A DNA stretch of 64,000 bases, taken from positions 8,212,001 to 8,276,000 of the forward strand of contig NZ_CP107899.1 in NCBI RefSeq assembly GCF_036013915.1, given 5' to 3'. The DNA is from Streptomyces sp. NBC_00464. GTDB taxonomy: Bacteria; Actinomycetota; Actinomycetes; Streptomycetales; Streptomycetaceae. Positions 55,435 through 64,000 of this stretch are shown one piece after another (the first letter of the stretch is position 1; each line of letters starts with the position of its first letter). Made by a program: the position numbers and the translations under genes. The notes under the pieces are model-generated. The model was given only the letters and a program-made list of their open reading frames with translations, had not been told where the DNA came from and searched no databases.

Positions 55435-57369
55435 ATGCGACGCCACAGCGCCCAGCTCACCCACGACTCCGCCGTTCTTCCCTGGCTCGGCGCCAACTTC
55501 TGGTCCCGCACCGGCGGCCCGCTGATGTGGCGGAACTACGACCCGAAGACCGTCCGCGAGGAACTGGCCGTCCTGCGCGACCACGGACTGAACATGACCC
55601 GGTCCTTCTTCTACTGGCCCGACTTCCACCCGGAGCCCGGCCGGATCGACGAGGAACTGTGCGAGCGCTTCCGCGACTTCCTGGACGCCCACACGGAGGC
55701 GGGGATGGGGACGATCCCCACCTTCATCGTCGGCCACATGTCGGGCGAGAACTGGGACCCGGCCTGGCGAGGCGACCGCGACCTGTACGAGGACGTGTGG
55801 CTCGTCGGGCGGCAGGCATGGTTCGTCTCCCAGATGACCCGCCGTTTCAAGGACCACCCCGCGGTCACCGGCTGGCTGATCACCAACGAGATGCCGGGCT
55901 ACGGCCGGATCTACCAGGTCGACCCGCCCTCCAGCGACGTCGTCACCGCCTGGGCGCAGTTCATGTGCGACGCGGTGCGCGCCGCGGGCGGCACCCAGCC
56001 CGTCTCGCTGGGCGACGGCGCCTGGGGCATCGAGGTCACGGGCCGGGACAACGGATTCTCGCTGCGGGACACCGCCGAGTACGTGGACTTCGTAGGGCCG
56101 CACGTCTACCGCTCCGACACGGACCGGCCGCGCCAGCACTACCGTGCCGCGTTCGAGTGCGAACTCGCCGCCGTGACCGGCCAGCCGGTCGTGCTGGAGG
56201 AGTTCGGGCTGTCGACCGACGTGGTCTCCGCAGCCAACGCGGGCGTGTTCTACCGGCAGACCCTGCACAATTCGCTGCTCGGCGGGGCCACCGGCTGGAT
56301 CGCATGGAACAACACCGACTACGACGACCTGTGGGAACAGTCCCCGTACGACCACCACCCCTTCGAGATGCACTTCGGCATCACCGACCACACCGGCCGG
56401 CCGAAGGAACCACTGCGGGAACTGGCCGCCTTCGCCGAGGTCCTGAAGCAGGTCGACTTCGCCCGCTGCCGCCGTACGGACGCCGACGCCGCACTGGTCG
56501 TACCCGCGTTCCTGGAGCGCGGCTACCCCTACAGCAGGCCCGCGGACCGCCCGCTGATCTTCACCTCCCTGCACCAGGCATACGTGGCCGCACGCGGCGC
56601 GGACCTGCCGGTGGCGTTCGCCCGGGAGGCCGACGGGCTGCCCGACGATGCCGCGCTGTACCTGCTGCCCTCGACCCGGCAGCTGACCACCCGCACCCGA
56701 CGGGCGCTGGAGCAGCGGGCGCGTGAGGGCGCCACCGTCTACCTCTCCTTCTGCTCGGGGGAACACCCGGCGACCCGTGGCCCCTGGTTCCACGATCTGG
56801 ACGGCCTGTTCGGTGTGGAACTGCAGCTCTCCTACGGTGTCGCGGAGCCGATCGAGGACGACGTACTGGAAATGACGTTCACGGAGGACTTCGGCTCCAT
56901 AGCCGCAGGTGAGACCCTGAAGTTCCCCGTCGCCGGGAACGAGGACAGCCGCGCCTACCTGCCGGTCGTCCCGGCAGGTGCCCGCGTCGTCGCCACCGAC
57001 GCGCACGGCCGCCCGGCCCTGCTGTGCCACGAGACGGGAGAGGGCCGCACGGTCCTGGCGACGTACCCGTTGGAGCACATGGCGGCCCGGACGGCGCGGG
57101 CCAACCCGGAGCAGACACACCGGCTGTACGCGGCGCTCGCCGAACTCGCCGGGGCCGCACGGCCGGTGACGGCCGGCTCCCCGTACGTTGCCGCCGACAC
57201 GCTGGTCCGGGAGGACGGCACCCGCTTCGTCTGGCTCGTGAGCCAGTCGGCCGAGGAACTGACCGTCCGCCCGTCGGCGGACGGCGAACTGCGCGAACTG
57301 ACGGGCGGAGAACCGGTGGTGGAGGTGGCGATCGCCCCGTACGGGGTGCGCGTCCTCGAACTGCGCTGA
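55435..57369 (+). CDS. Cytoplasmic GH5-like glycoside hydrolase
   Basis: A 644-residue enzyme without a signal peptide, so it would cleave imported oligosaccharides. The N-terminal 350 residues form a GH-A-clan TIM barrel: WLGANFWSRTGGPLMW, GLNMTRSFFYWPDF, acid/base Glu152 in WLITNEMP and nucleophile Glu in VVLEEFG (255-256). The C-terminal 280 residues resemble the glutamine-amidotransferase-like trimerisation domain and a small beta domain seen in some GH42/GH5 enzymes (ALYLLPSTRQLTTRTRRALE). The closest general class is endo- or exo-beta-mannanase/cellulase-like GH5. The exact linkage is not determinable here. It starts 139 nt after the regulator gene. Confidence 0.72.
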   Translation: MRRHSAQLTHDSAVLPWLGANFWSRTGGPLMWRNYDPKTVREELAVLRDHGLNMTRSFFYWPDFHPEPGRIDEELCERFRDFLDAHTEAGMGTIPTFIVGHMSGENWDPAWRGDRDLYEDVWLVGRQAWFVSQMTRRFKDHPAVTGWLITNEMPGYGRIYQVDPPSSDVVTAWAQFMCDAVRAAGGTQPVSLGDGAWGIEVTGRDNGFSLRDTAEYVDFVGPHVYRSDTDRPRQHYRAAFECELAAVTGQPVVLEEFGLSTDVVSAANAGVFYRQTLHNSLLGGATGWIAWNNTDYDDLWEQSPYDHHPFEMHFGITDHTGRPKEPLRELAAFAEVLKQVDFARCRRTDADAALVVPAFLERGYPYSRPADRPLIFTSLHQAYVAARGADLPVAFAREADGLPDDAALYLLPSTRQLTTRTRRALEQRAREGATVYLSFCSGEHPATRGPWFHDLDGLFGVELQLSYGVAEPIEDDVLEMTFTEDFGSIAAGETLKFPVAGNEDSRAYLPVVPAGARVVATDAHGRPALLCHETGEGRTVLATYPLEHMAARTARANPEQTHRLYAALAELAGAARPVTAGSPYVAADTLVREDGTRFVWLVSQSAEELTVRPSADGELRELTGGEPVVEVAIAPYGVRVLELR

Positions 57370-57432
57370 CCGACCGGCTTCCTCCACCGAAACGCCCCGC
57401 CTGCCCCACCGCCCGTGAAAGTGAGCCACCCG

Positions 57433-59769
57433 ATGTCCCAGCCGCTCTTCCGCGATCCCGCGGCGCCCATAAACGACCGGGTGAGCGACCTCCTTTCACG
57501 GATGACGCTCACCGAGAAGGTGGGGCAGGTCAACCAGCGGATGTACGGCTGGGACGCGTACGAACGCGACGCCTCGGGCCACCACCTGACCGACGCGTTC
57601 CGCACCGAAGTGGCCGCCTTCGACGGGATGGGCGCGCTCTACGGGCTGCAGCGGGCCGACCCATGGTCGGGCGTGACCGCGGCCACGGGCATCGGCGGAA
57701 CGGACGGTGCGCGTGTCTCCGACGCCGTGCAGCGCCACGTCGTGGAGACCACCCGGCTCGGGATCCCGGTTCTGCTGGTCGAGGAGATGCCGCACGGTCT
57801 CCAGGCTCTGGACGGCACGCTGCTGCCCGTCAACCTGGCGGTCGGCGCCACCTGGAATCCGGACCTGTACGAGGAGGCCGCAGCGCTCGCCGCCGCGCAG
57901 CTGCGGTCACGCGGCGGCCACGTCGCGCTGGTGTCCGCACTCGACCTGGTGCGCGATCCGCGCTGGGGCCGGGCGGAGGAGTGCTTCGGCGAGGACCCCT
58001 ACCTCGCGGCGCGGTTCACGGAGGCCCTGGTACGCGGTGTCCAGGGGGCACCCGGAGAGCTCATCGGGCCGGACCGGGCAGCCGTCGTCCTCAAGCACTT
58101 CGCCGGGCAGGGCGCCACGGTCGGCGGCCGCAACAGCGCTGCCACCGAACTGGGCGCCCGCGAACTGCACGAGATCCACCTGGAGGCCGCACTGGCGGGA
58201 GTCCGGGCCGGGGCGGCAGGTGTCATGGCCGCGTACAACGAGTTCGACGGCATTCCGTGTGCCGCCAACCGGGAACTGCTCACCGGCATCCTGCGCGAAC
58301 AGTGGGGGTTCACCGGTCTGGTGATGGCGGACGGGCTGGCGCTCGACCGCCTGGTGCGGCTGGCCGGTGACCCCGTCGCGGCAGGCGCCATGGCGTTGGA
58401 GGCGGGGACGGACCTGAGTCTGTGGGACGACAGCTTCCCCCGCCTGGAGGAGGCCGTGCGACGGGGCCTCGTGGACGAGGGCGCTCTGGATGCCGCGGTC
58501 GGCCGGGTGCTCTCCCTGAAGTTCCGGCTCGGCCTGTTCGAGAATCCCTACACCGGGGAGTGCGCCCCCACGCCGGGGCCCGAGGAACTGAGCGAGAGCA
58601 TCGCCCGGGAATCGGTCACGCTGCTCACACACGACGGTGTGACACTCCCGCTCGGCGAACGCGCACGCCGGATCGCGGTCATCGGTCCGAACGCCGACTC
58701 CGTGCCGCAGCAGATCGGCGACTACACCGCGCCCCAGCGGCCTGGCACAGGCATCAGCGTCCTCGACGGCCTCAAGGAGGCGGCGCCCCGAGGTACGGAG
58801 ATCGTGCACGCCCGGGGGACCGGCCTTGTGGGCGGCGATCTGTCGGACCTTCCCGGCGCCGTAGCGCTCACATCCGGGGCCGATGTCGCGGTCGTGGTGC
58901 TGGGCGGATCGAGCGCCCGCGAGTCGGGAACCCGCTTCGACGCCAACGGGGCAGCGGTCGTCACCTCGGGCAACCCGGTCGAGATGACCTGCGGAGAGGG
59001 TGTGGACCTGGCGGAGCTCGCCCTTCCGGAAGGCCAGTCGGCCCTGCTCGACGCCATGACCGCGACAGGGACCCCCGTCGTCGTGGTGCTGGTCCAGGGT
59101 CGTCCGCACGCGCTGCCCGACCTCGCCGGCCGGGCCGCCGCGGTGCTGAGCGCCTGGTATCCCGGCCCCTGGGGCGGTCGGGCGTTGGCGGACGTCCTGT
59201 TCGGCACGGCGGAGCCCGTGGGGCGGCTTCCCGTATCGGTGCCCCGCTCGGCGGCTCAGCTGCCGGTCCACTACAACGGGAAGGACCACGGCTACCGCGG
59301 CTATGTCGACCAGCCCGCGACCGCCCGCCACGCGTTCGGCCACGGGCTGAGCTACACCACGGTCGAGTACGGCACCCCCCGCCTGTCCCGGACGTCCGTC
59401 TCGGCGGCGGAACTCAACGCCGGCGCCCCGAACACGACGCATGCCGCACCGCAGCCGCTTGTGTGCACGGTCGACATCCGCAACACCGGCGGCCGGCCGG
59501 TGCGGGAGACGGTGCAGCTCTACGTGCGCCGGGTGACCGGGGGCACTTCGTGGCCGAGGGTCCGGGAGCTGCGCGGCTTCGCCCGGGTGGCCCTCGAACC
59601 CGGGGAACGAACCGAGGTCTCCTTCCGCGTGGAGGCACAGACCCTGGCCTCGGTCACGCGCGACCTGGAGCGGACCGTGGAGCCGGGGGAGTTCGAGATG
59701 GAGACGGGCCCGTCCTCCGACCGGACCCGCGGCGCCCGGCTGACCGTCCTGGCCGACCCGCTCGGCTGA
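57433..59769 (+). CDS. GH3 beta-glycosidase
   Basis: A 778-residue GH3 enzyme with the standard three-domain order: TIM barrel (SRMTLTEKVGQ near the start, KHFAGQGATVGGRN), alpha/beta sandwich (RIAVIGPNADS), and a C-terminal fibronectin-like domain (VDIRNTGGRPVRETVQLYV). The nucleophile is Asp300 in GLVMADGLALDRL. The ATG at 57433 is preferred over the GTG at 57415 because the protein then begins like its family (PLFRDPAAPINDRVSDLLSR). It has no signal peptide. It probably removes terminal glucose, xylose or a similar unit from oligosaccharides imported by this operon. Confidence 0.9.
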   Translation: MSQPLFRDPAAPINDRVSDLLSRMTLTEKVGQVNQRMYGWDAYERDASGHHLTDAFRTEVAAFDGMGALYGLQRADPWSGVTAATGIGGTDGARVSDAVQRHVVETTRLGIPVLLVEEMPHGLQALDGTLLPVNLAVGATWNPDLYEEAAALAAAQLRSRGGHVALVSALDLVRDPRWGRAEECFGEDPYLAARFTEALVRGVQGAPGELIGPDRAAVVLKHFAGQGATVGGRNSAATELGARELHEIHLEAALAGVRAGAAGVMAAYNEFDGIPCAANRELLTGILREQWGFTGLVMADGLALDRLVRLAGDPVAAGAMALEAGTDLSLWDDSFPRLEEAVRRGLVDEGALDAAVGRVLSLKFRLGLFENPYTGECAPTPGPEELSESIARESVTLLTHDGVTLPLGERARRIAVIGPNADSVPQQIGDYTAPQRPGTGISVLDGLKEAAPRGTEIVHARGTGLVGGDLSDLPGAVALTSGADVAVVVLGGSSARESGTRFDANGAAVVTSGNPVEMTCGEGVDLAELALPEGQSALLDAMTATGTPVVVVLVQGRPHALPDLAGRAAAVLSAWYPGPWGGRALADVLFGTAEPVGRLPVSVPRSAAQLPVHYNGKDHGYRGYVDQPATARHAFGHGLSYTTVEYGTPRLSRTSVSAAELNAGAPNTTHAAPQPLVCTVDIRNTGGRPVRETVQLYVRRVTGGTSWPRVRELRGFARVALEPGERTEVSFRVEAQTLASVTRDLERTVEPGEFEMETGPSSDRTRGARLTVLADPLG

Positions 59770-59917
59770 CGGCCTGTGCCCTCGGCAGCCCACCTTCCAC
59801 CTCGGCGCCCGTCCTCCCGGAACGCACCGTCCGTATCGCGCTCAGAGATGACTGGGCACGGCCACCGCAGTGGGGGCAGTGACCGTTCCCACGAAGAGGA
59901 TCCGGGTCTGCAGCAGG

Positions 59918-60805
59918 TCAGACCCGATCGGCGGCGATGAGAAGGTACTGGAAGGAACCGTCCTTGTAGGAATTGATGAACGCGTCCTCGATACCCGTCA
60001 CCAGCGAGGACGTGGCCCGCAGCTCCCAGTACGGCAGTGTGTCGGGAGTAAGGTCGATCACGGCCTGCGGTACGAGGCGGTTGTCGGCCATGGCCCGCAG
60101 GTATTCCCGGCGCGAGTGGATGTTGCACTCGAAATGCGCGTTGATCTGCGAGACCCACTTCGAGGGCTGGCCATACCGCGGATTCCAGCAGCCGGTGATG
60201 GTCACATAGCGACCGCCGACCGAGAGGACACGAGAGTGTTCGGCGAAGAGGTCGTCCAGGTCGACGTACATGCTCGACTCGTTGTTCCACGAGGCGGCGG
60301 CCGACCCGGTCTCGAAGGGTGTGGCGAGCATGTTGCAGACACGGGCGCGGACGTGATCCTGGATGCGTAGCTCCCGGGCGCGTCCGTTGGCGAACTCGGC
60401 CTGTTTGGCCGAGAGCGTGACGCCTTCGACCTTGCACCCGAAGCGCTGGTGCGCCATCACCATCGAACCGCCGCGGCCGCAGCCCGCGTCCACCAGGGTG
60501 TCGTCCCGCCCGATGTCACCGAGGTGCCCCAGCAGGACGTCTGCCTGGGCCGACTCCAGCCGGTGGAGCTCGGCGATCAGCCTCTTCTCGCTCGCGCTGT
60601 CCGCGGTGTTGCCGAGTGCCTCGTGGTCGACTTCACCGATGCCGTAGTGGTGGTGGTAGAGGCCGTCGACGTCGCCGAGACGCAGGTTCACGGGCCTGGC
60701 CTCCCCGTCCCAGTAGCGGGCGATGTCCCCCTGGTAGGGCGTCGTCGGACCGGGAATGCGCAGGGTGGCGGCGGTGAGTTCGGTGTGGGTCACAGATGAG
60801 TCCAT
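59918..60805 (-). CDS. gpmt: Geranyl diphosphate 2-C-methyltransferase
   Basis: A 295-residue SAM-dependent enzyme that methylates geranyl diphosphate at C2, giving the unusual C11 substrate for 2-methylisoborneol. The SAM-binding motif I is VDAGCGRGGSM. The flanking YWDGEARPVNLRLGDVDG and YHHHYGIGEVD segments and the C-terminal WELRATSSLVTGIEDAF are characteristic of this methyltransferase (S. coelicolor SCO7701, from memory). The ATG at 60805 is 4 nt after the synthase stop, so the two are co-translated. It is the last gene of the operon and converges on the GH3 gene. Confidence 0.95.
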   Translation of the reverse strand: MDSSVTHTELTAATLRIPGPTTPYQGDIARYWDGEARPVNLRLGDVDGLYHHHYGIGEVDHEALGNTADSASEKRLIAELHRLESAQADVLLGHLGDIGRDDTLVDAGCGRGGSMVMAHQRFGCKVEGVTLSAKQAEFANGRARELRIQDHVRARVCNMLATPFETGSAAASWNNESSMYVDLDDLFAEHSRVLSVGGRYVTITGCWNPRYGQPSKWVSQINAHFECNIHSRREYLRAMADNRLVPQAVIDLTPDTLPYWELRATSSLVTGIEDAFINSYKDGSFQYLLIAADRV

Positions 60806-60809
60806 TCTC

Positions 60810-62120
60810 TTACCAGAAGTCGGGCAGGCTGTAGCGATAGGTGTTGGACCGGTGCCAGTGGTGGTTGCCGTCGACCCAGGCAGCCACGCCCCGGAGGAAG
60901 CGCTGCACGCTGGGCACGGGGCAGGCGACGGCAAGCGCCGCAGCTTCGGTCTCGAAGTCGTGCATGAGGTCGTTGTGGACCTCGACCGACTTCAGATAGG
61001 CGTCCCGGTGGGACATACCCTCACGTTCGGCGATGACGACCGGAAGGTTCAGGTGCTGGCCGGGAGTGTCGAGTTCCTTGGTGTACGAGTAGAGGTCGTT
61101 CACGATCGTCGTCGCGTTTCCCGCGAGAGCGATGACCTTCTGCATCCCCGTCTGGGCATGCAGGTCCGCGGGCAGTTCGTACCCGCCGACTGTGTCAGTG
61201 ATGGTGGGGCAGGGACGGAAGTTGTTGAACTGGCGCATCGCCAGGTACTCCCACACCTCCGGGACGTGGTCCAGCTGGGCCCAGGCCGCTTCGGCGAGGT
61301 ACCCCATGTGCAGCCGTGCCAAGTCGTGTCGGAGCCGGTCGGCCTGGGAAGGGCCGGCCGCCCGGACGAAGTACTCCATGGCCGAGCGGTATGCGCGCCG
61401 AGGGGCGTCCGCGTGGAGCGACTTCGACCACTGCGGCTGGTACTCCTCCGTGGTGTACAGGGGGTCGAGGGCGGTGTGCGCCAGCAGCAACCGTTCACCG
61501 AGGCCGACGGGCGAGCCGCCATGGTCCTCGCAGTAGCAGTCGTCCACCGCGTTCTCCGCCACCATCAGCCGTGTGGCGAGCATCAGATGGTCGACAGTGG
61601 GCGCGTCCGGATGGCAGCCCACCATGTACCGCCCCACGGAGAAGCCGTCGAACTGGTCCTCCCAGTCCTCGGGATACAGGGCGACCTCGTCCAACGCCCA
61701 GGCCTTGATTCTTCGACTGACCTCCTCGACCCGCAGCGGGTCGGGCTCGGGAATCGGGTGGTAGTACAGGCCTGGGACCGGCCGGCCCTCCGCCGTGTCC
61801 ACGGACGGCTCCGAAGGCGTCGGCGACTCCTCCCGCCGGAAGAGACGGAGGCCGGCCGTCCCCAGACCGCTGGGGCCGCGCAGGATCCGCTCCAAGCCCG
61901 GTCCCGTCGCAGTCACTCTGCTCGGCAGGGCGTCGGGAGGGACCGGCGCGGGTGTGGAGACCGCGGACGGTGCGGACGGAAGAGGCGCACCGGGCGGGCC
62001 GCTGACGGCGGCCTGGACGTCGCGGGCCCGGCTCACGGCGCCGGACAGTGTGTGCGCCCCGAAGTGGGAAGCGGCCTCCGGCAGGTTCGATTGCGGAGGT
62101 GTCAGCTCAGGTGCGGGCAT
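60810..62120 (-). CDS. 2-Methylisoborneol synthase
   Basis: A 436-residue class I terpene cyclase converting 2-methyl-geranyl diphosphate to 2-methylisoborneol. The Mg-binding Asp-rich motif is DDCYCED (about residues 192-198) and the NSE triad is NDLYSYTKE (about 340-348). The conserved tail HHWHRSNTYRYSLP is present. Residues 1-115 are Pro/Ala/Ser-rich and probably disordered; in this family that extension is known to direct the enzyme into encapsulin shells. The ATG at 62120 has AGGAG 7 nt upstream. Length matches S. coelicolor SCO7700. Confidence 0.95.
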   Translation of the reverse strand: MPAPELTPPQSNLPEAASHFGAHTLSGAVSRARDVQAAVSGPPGAPLPSAPSAVSTPAPVPPDALPSRVTATGPGLERILRGPSGLGTAGLRLFRREESPTPSEPSVDTAEGRPVPGLYYHPIPEPDPLRVEEVSRRIKAWALDEVALYPEDWEDQFDGFSVGRYMVGCHPDAPTVDHLMLATRLMVAENAVDDCYCEDHGGSPVGLGERLLLAHTALDPLYTTEEYQPQWSKSLHADAPRRAYRSAMEYFVRAAGPSQADRLRHDLARLHMGYLAEAAWAQLDHVPEVWEYLAMRQFNNFRPCPTITDTVGGYELPADLHAQTGMQKVIALAGNATTIVNDLYSYTKELDTPGQHLNLPVVIAEREGMSHRDAYLKSVEVHNDLMHDFETEAAALAVACPVPSVQRFLRGVAAWVDGNHHWHRSNTYRYSLPDFW

Positions 62121-62227
62121 CCATGGCTCCTCGGTGGGTGGGCGGCTGTTCTTGAAGCCCTCCGGGCACATGTGACCGCCCCGGTCGGCTTCGAGGGCGT
62201 CACACCTGCCGTGGCGGGCCGCAACCG

Positions 62228-63640
62228 CTACTTGGGCCAGCGCGCGATCTGAACGTTCTCCAGCACACCGACCGCGTCCGGCACGAGGATGGCGGCGGAG
62301 TAGTAGGTGCTGACGAGGTAGGACATGATCGCCTTCTCGTCGATGCCCATGAAGCGGACGGACAGACCCGGTTCGTACTCGTCCGGGAGCCCGGTCTGAT
62401 GCAGACCGATGACGCCCTGGTTCTCCTCACCAGTACGCATGACGAGGATCGAGCTGGTCTTCTCCTTGGTGACGGGGATCTTGTTGCAGGGGAGGATCGG
62501 GACCCCGCGCCACGCAGGAACCTGCTGGCCGCCGAGATCGACGTGGTCCGGGTACAGTCCGCGCGAGTTGAACTCACGCCCGATCGCCGCGATGGTCCGG
62601 GGGTGCGCGAGGAAGAACTTGGAACCCCGGCGGCGACAGAGCAGTTCGTCCATGTCGTCCGGGGTCGGCGGGCCGGAGTGCGGCTGGATGCGCTGCTTGA
62701 AGTCGGCGTTGTGGAGCAGGCCGAATTCCCTGTTGTTGATCAGCTCGTGCTCCTGGCGCTCACGCAGCGCCTCGATGGTGAGCCTGAGCTGTTCCTCGGT
62801 CTGGTTCATCGGCCCGTTGTAGAGGTCGGCGACCCTGGTGTGGATACGCAGAATGGTCTGGGCGACCGAGAGTTCGTACTCGCGCGGATTGAGCTCGTAG
62901 TCGGCGAACGCACCGGGAAGTTCGTGCTCGCCGACGTGGCCGGCCGACATCGCGATCTCCGCCTCGCCGCGATGGTTCTGCCGGTGGCGGGAGTGTGAAG
63001 CGAACTCTTCGACGTGCTCCCGCAGACCTGGAGCGGTGGACAGCACGGCTGCGAAGTCGGCGCGAGACAGGGTGAGCAGAGTGCCCGAGGTCTCGGCGGT
63101 GGCTGTCTGCTCCCAACGGGCGTCCTCGTCCAGCAGCGCGTCCTCCCCGAACCGGTCACCGTCGGCGAGTACGTCCAGAACGACCTCGTCGCCATAACTG
63201 CCGACGGTGGTCTGGCCGATGCGCCCGTGAGCGATCAGGTGGAGCTCATCCGCCGGAGTCCCGCGCTCGACCAGCGTCTCTCCCGTACGGAAGTCTCGTT
63301 GGACGCACCGATCGGCAAGGGCTGTCAGCACCTCCACGTCGTCGAAGCCGCGCAGCAGAGCCAGTTCGCCGAGTTCACGGGGGATGACCCGGACTCCCGC
63401 ACCGTCCTGGACGAACTCAACGACCCCGTCGCCGACGGTGTACGTGAGGCGGCGGTTCACCCGGTAGGCGCCGCCCTTGGTCTCCACCCAGGGGAGCATC
63501 CGCAGCAGCCAGCGAGAGGTGATCTCCTGCATCTGCGGGGCGGACTTGGTCGTGCTGGCGAGGTTGCGGGCCGCCGCCGTGCCCAGACTGGACTGCCGGG
63601 GCAGATCCAGTCGTACGTCCGAACTCGGTTCAACAGTCAT
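62228..63640 (-). CDS. Family 2B encapsulin shell protein with cyclic-nucleotide-binding domain
   Basis: A 470-residue protein of the EshA/SCO7699 type. A cyclic-nucleotide-binding fold is inserted at about residues 95-205 ([48 protein letters not shown]). The HK97-like shell fold makes up the remainder, with [39 protein letters not shown] and a conserved end [18 protein letters not shown]. It is the first gene of the operon, with GGAGAG upstream of its ATG. Proteins of this class assemble into protein nanocompartments whose cargo is the adjacent terpene synthase. Confidence 0.93.
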   Translation of the reverse strand: MTVEPSSDVRLDLPRQSSLGTAAARNLASTTKSAPQMQEITSRWLLRMLPWVETKGGAYRVNRRLTYTVGDGVVEFVQDGAGVRVIPRELGELALLRGFDDVEVLTALADRCVQRDFRTGETLVERGTPADELHLIAHGRIGQTTVGSYGDEVVLDVLADGDRFGEDALLDEDARWEQTATAETSGTLLTLSRADFAAVLSTAPGLREHVEEFASHSRHRQNHRGEAEIAMSAGHVGEHELPGAFADYELNPREYELSVAQTILRIHTRVADLYNGPMNQTEEQLRLTIEALRERQEHELINNREFGLLHNADFKQRIQPHSGPPTPDDMDELLCRRRGSKFFLAHPRTIAAIGREFNSRGLYPDHVDLGGQQVPAWRGVPILPCNKIPVTKEKTSSILVMRTGEENQGVIGLHQTGLPDEYEPGLSVRFMGIDEKAIMSYLVSTYYSAAILVPDAVGVLENVQIARWPK

Positions 63641-64000
63641 CGGGCAAGCTCTCCTTGGTCAGGGCGGCAACGTGCGTATACGGACGCCGTTGGGCAAGAG
63701 GAGGAAAAGGGTCGCAGGGACGGGAATCCGTCCAGATCCACGAGAACCCTAGAGGTCGTCCACGGTGCGGGACCAAGGGAAACCGGTGACATTAACTCGA
63801 TACGATGATCGCGTCCGCGCGATGTTTGGCCCGGTACCCACGGGATTGAGCCGCGCTCGACGGGGGCGTCCTGGTGACCGGGCGGAGCGGCTCCCGCGCG
63901 GCGCCGGTGAGCCGAGGGATGGCGCAAGCGCCCTACAGCCCGGACTGCCGCGGGGCAGTGGGCTCGGCACGGGGGACTGTCCGTGGCCGTCGTCCTCCGC
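63641..64000. other. Upstream region of the 2-methylisoborneol operon
   Basis: These 360 nt contain no supported gene. A locally AT-rich patch at 63789-63809, around CATTAACTCGATACGATGATC, is the best place for the minus-strand operon promoter. No clear -35/-10 pair could be assigned. Confidence 0.35.

Noticed and set aside
63749..63970. Minus-strand open frame of 73 codons at the right end
   Set aside because: The composition is Arg/Pro/Ser-rich with no motif, and it covers the probable operon promoter.

Overview
The window is chromosomal DNA from a high-GC actinomycete, almost certainly a Streptomyces. Third codon positions are nearly all G or C, GTG starts and 4-base ATGA/GTGA overlaps are common, secreted proteins carry twin-arginine or lipoprotein signals, and there is a complete 2-methylisoborneol (earthy odour) operon. 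All calls come from reading the sequence by eye; no database search was run.

Layout. 1-5000: a PhoD-type phosphodiesterase and a PhnD-PhnC-PhnE phosphonate/phosphate-type importer; both units carry the same 14-nt near-palindrome about 120 nt before their starts. 5041-15395: a GntR/FCD regulator, a tightly overlapping minus-strand operon (sugar-binding protein, enolase-superfamily sugar-acid dehydratase, two permeases, ATPase, mutarotase) and a divergent secreted GH95 alpha-L-fucosidase with a ricin-type lectin tail. Together they read as a fucose scavenging locus. 15463-20742: a large secreted subtilisin-like peptidase and a divergent secreted phytase/esterase-like protein, with a palindrome between them.

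21652-44470: the centrepiece, an MbtH-like protein and two nonribosomal peptide synthetases with six modules: Cstarter-A-T, C-A-T, C-A-T, C-A-T-E, then C-A-T and C-A-T-reductase. They predict an N-acylated hexapeptide with a D residue at position 4 and an aromatic last residue, released by reduction as an aldehyde, cyclic imine or alcohol. Adenylation domains 1/3/5 resemble one another and 2/4 share one pocket, so the peptide probably alternates. The first synthetase has an in-frame TTA codon, implying bldA control. The cluster edges look rearranged: a DEAD-box helicase relic and a tandem duplication lie on the left, and a 29-codon gene stub coupled to the last stop lies on the right. No acyl-activating enzyme, transporter or dedicated regulator is visible.

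44557-51000: small independent genes (HEAT-repeat protein, SCO4226-like nickel-binding protein, dienelactone-hydrolase-like protein without its nucleophile, aminoglycoside-phosphotransferase-like kinase, SMI1/KNR4 protein, GNAT acetyltransferase), mixed with a 168-bp MITE-like element, an IS5-type transposase remnant and a frameshifted gene. 51016-59769: an oligosaccharide importer, a LacI regulator and two cytoplasmic glycosidases (GH5-like and GH3), with a promoter and a LacI-type operator in front. 59918-63640: geranyl diphosphate C-methyltransferase, 2-methylisoborneol synthase and a cyclic-nucleotide-domain encapsulin shell protein.

No tRNA, rRNA, CRISPR array or replication origin was seen.
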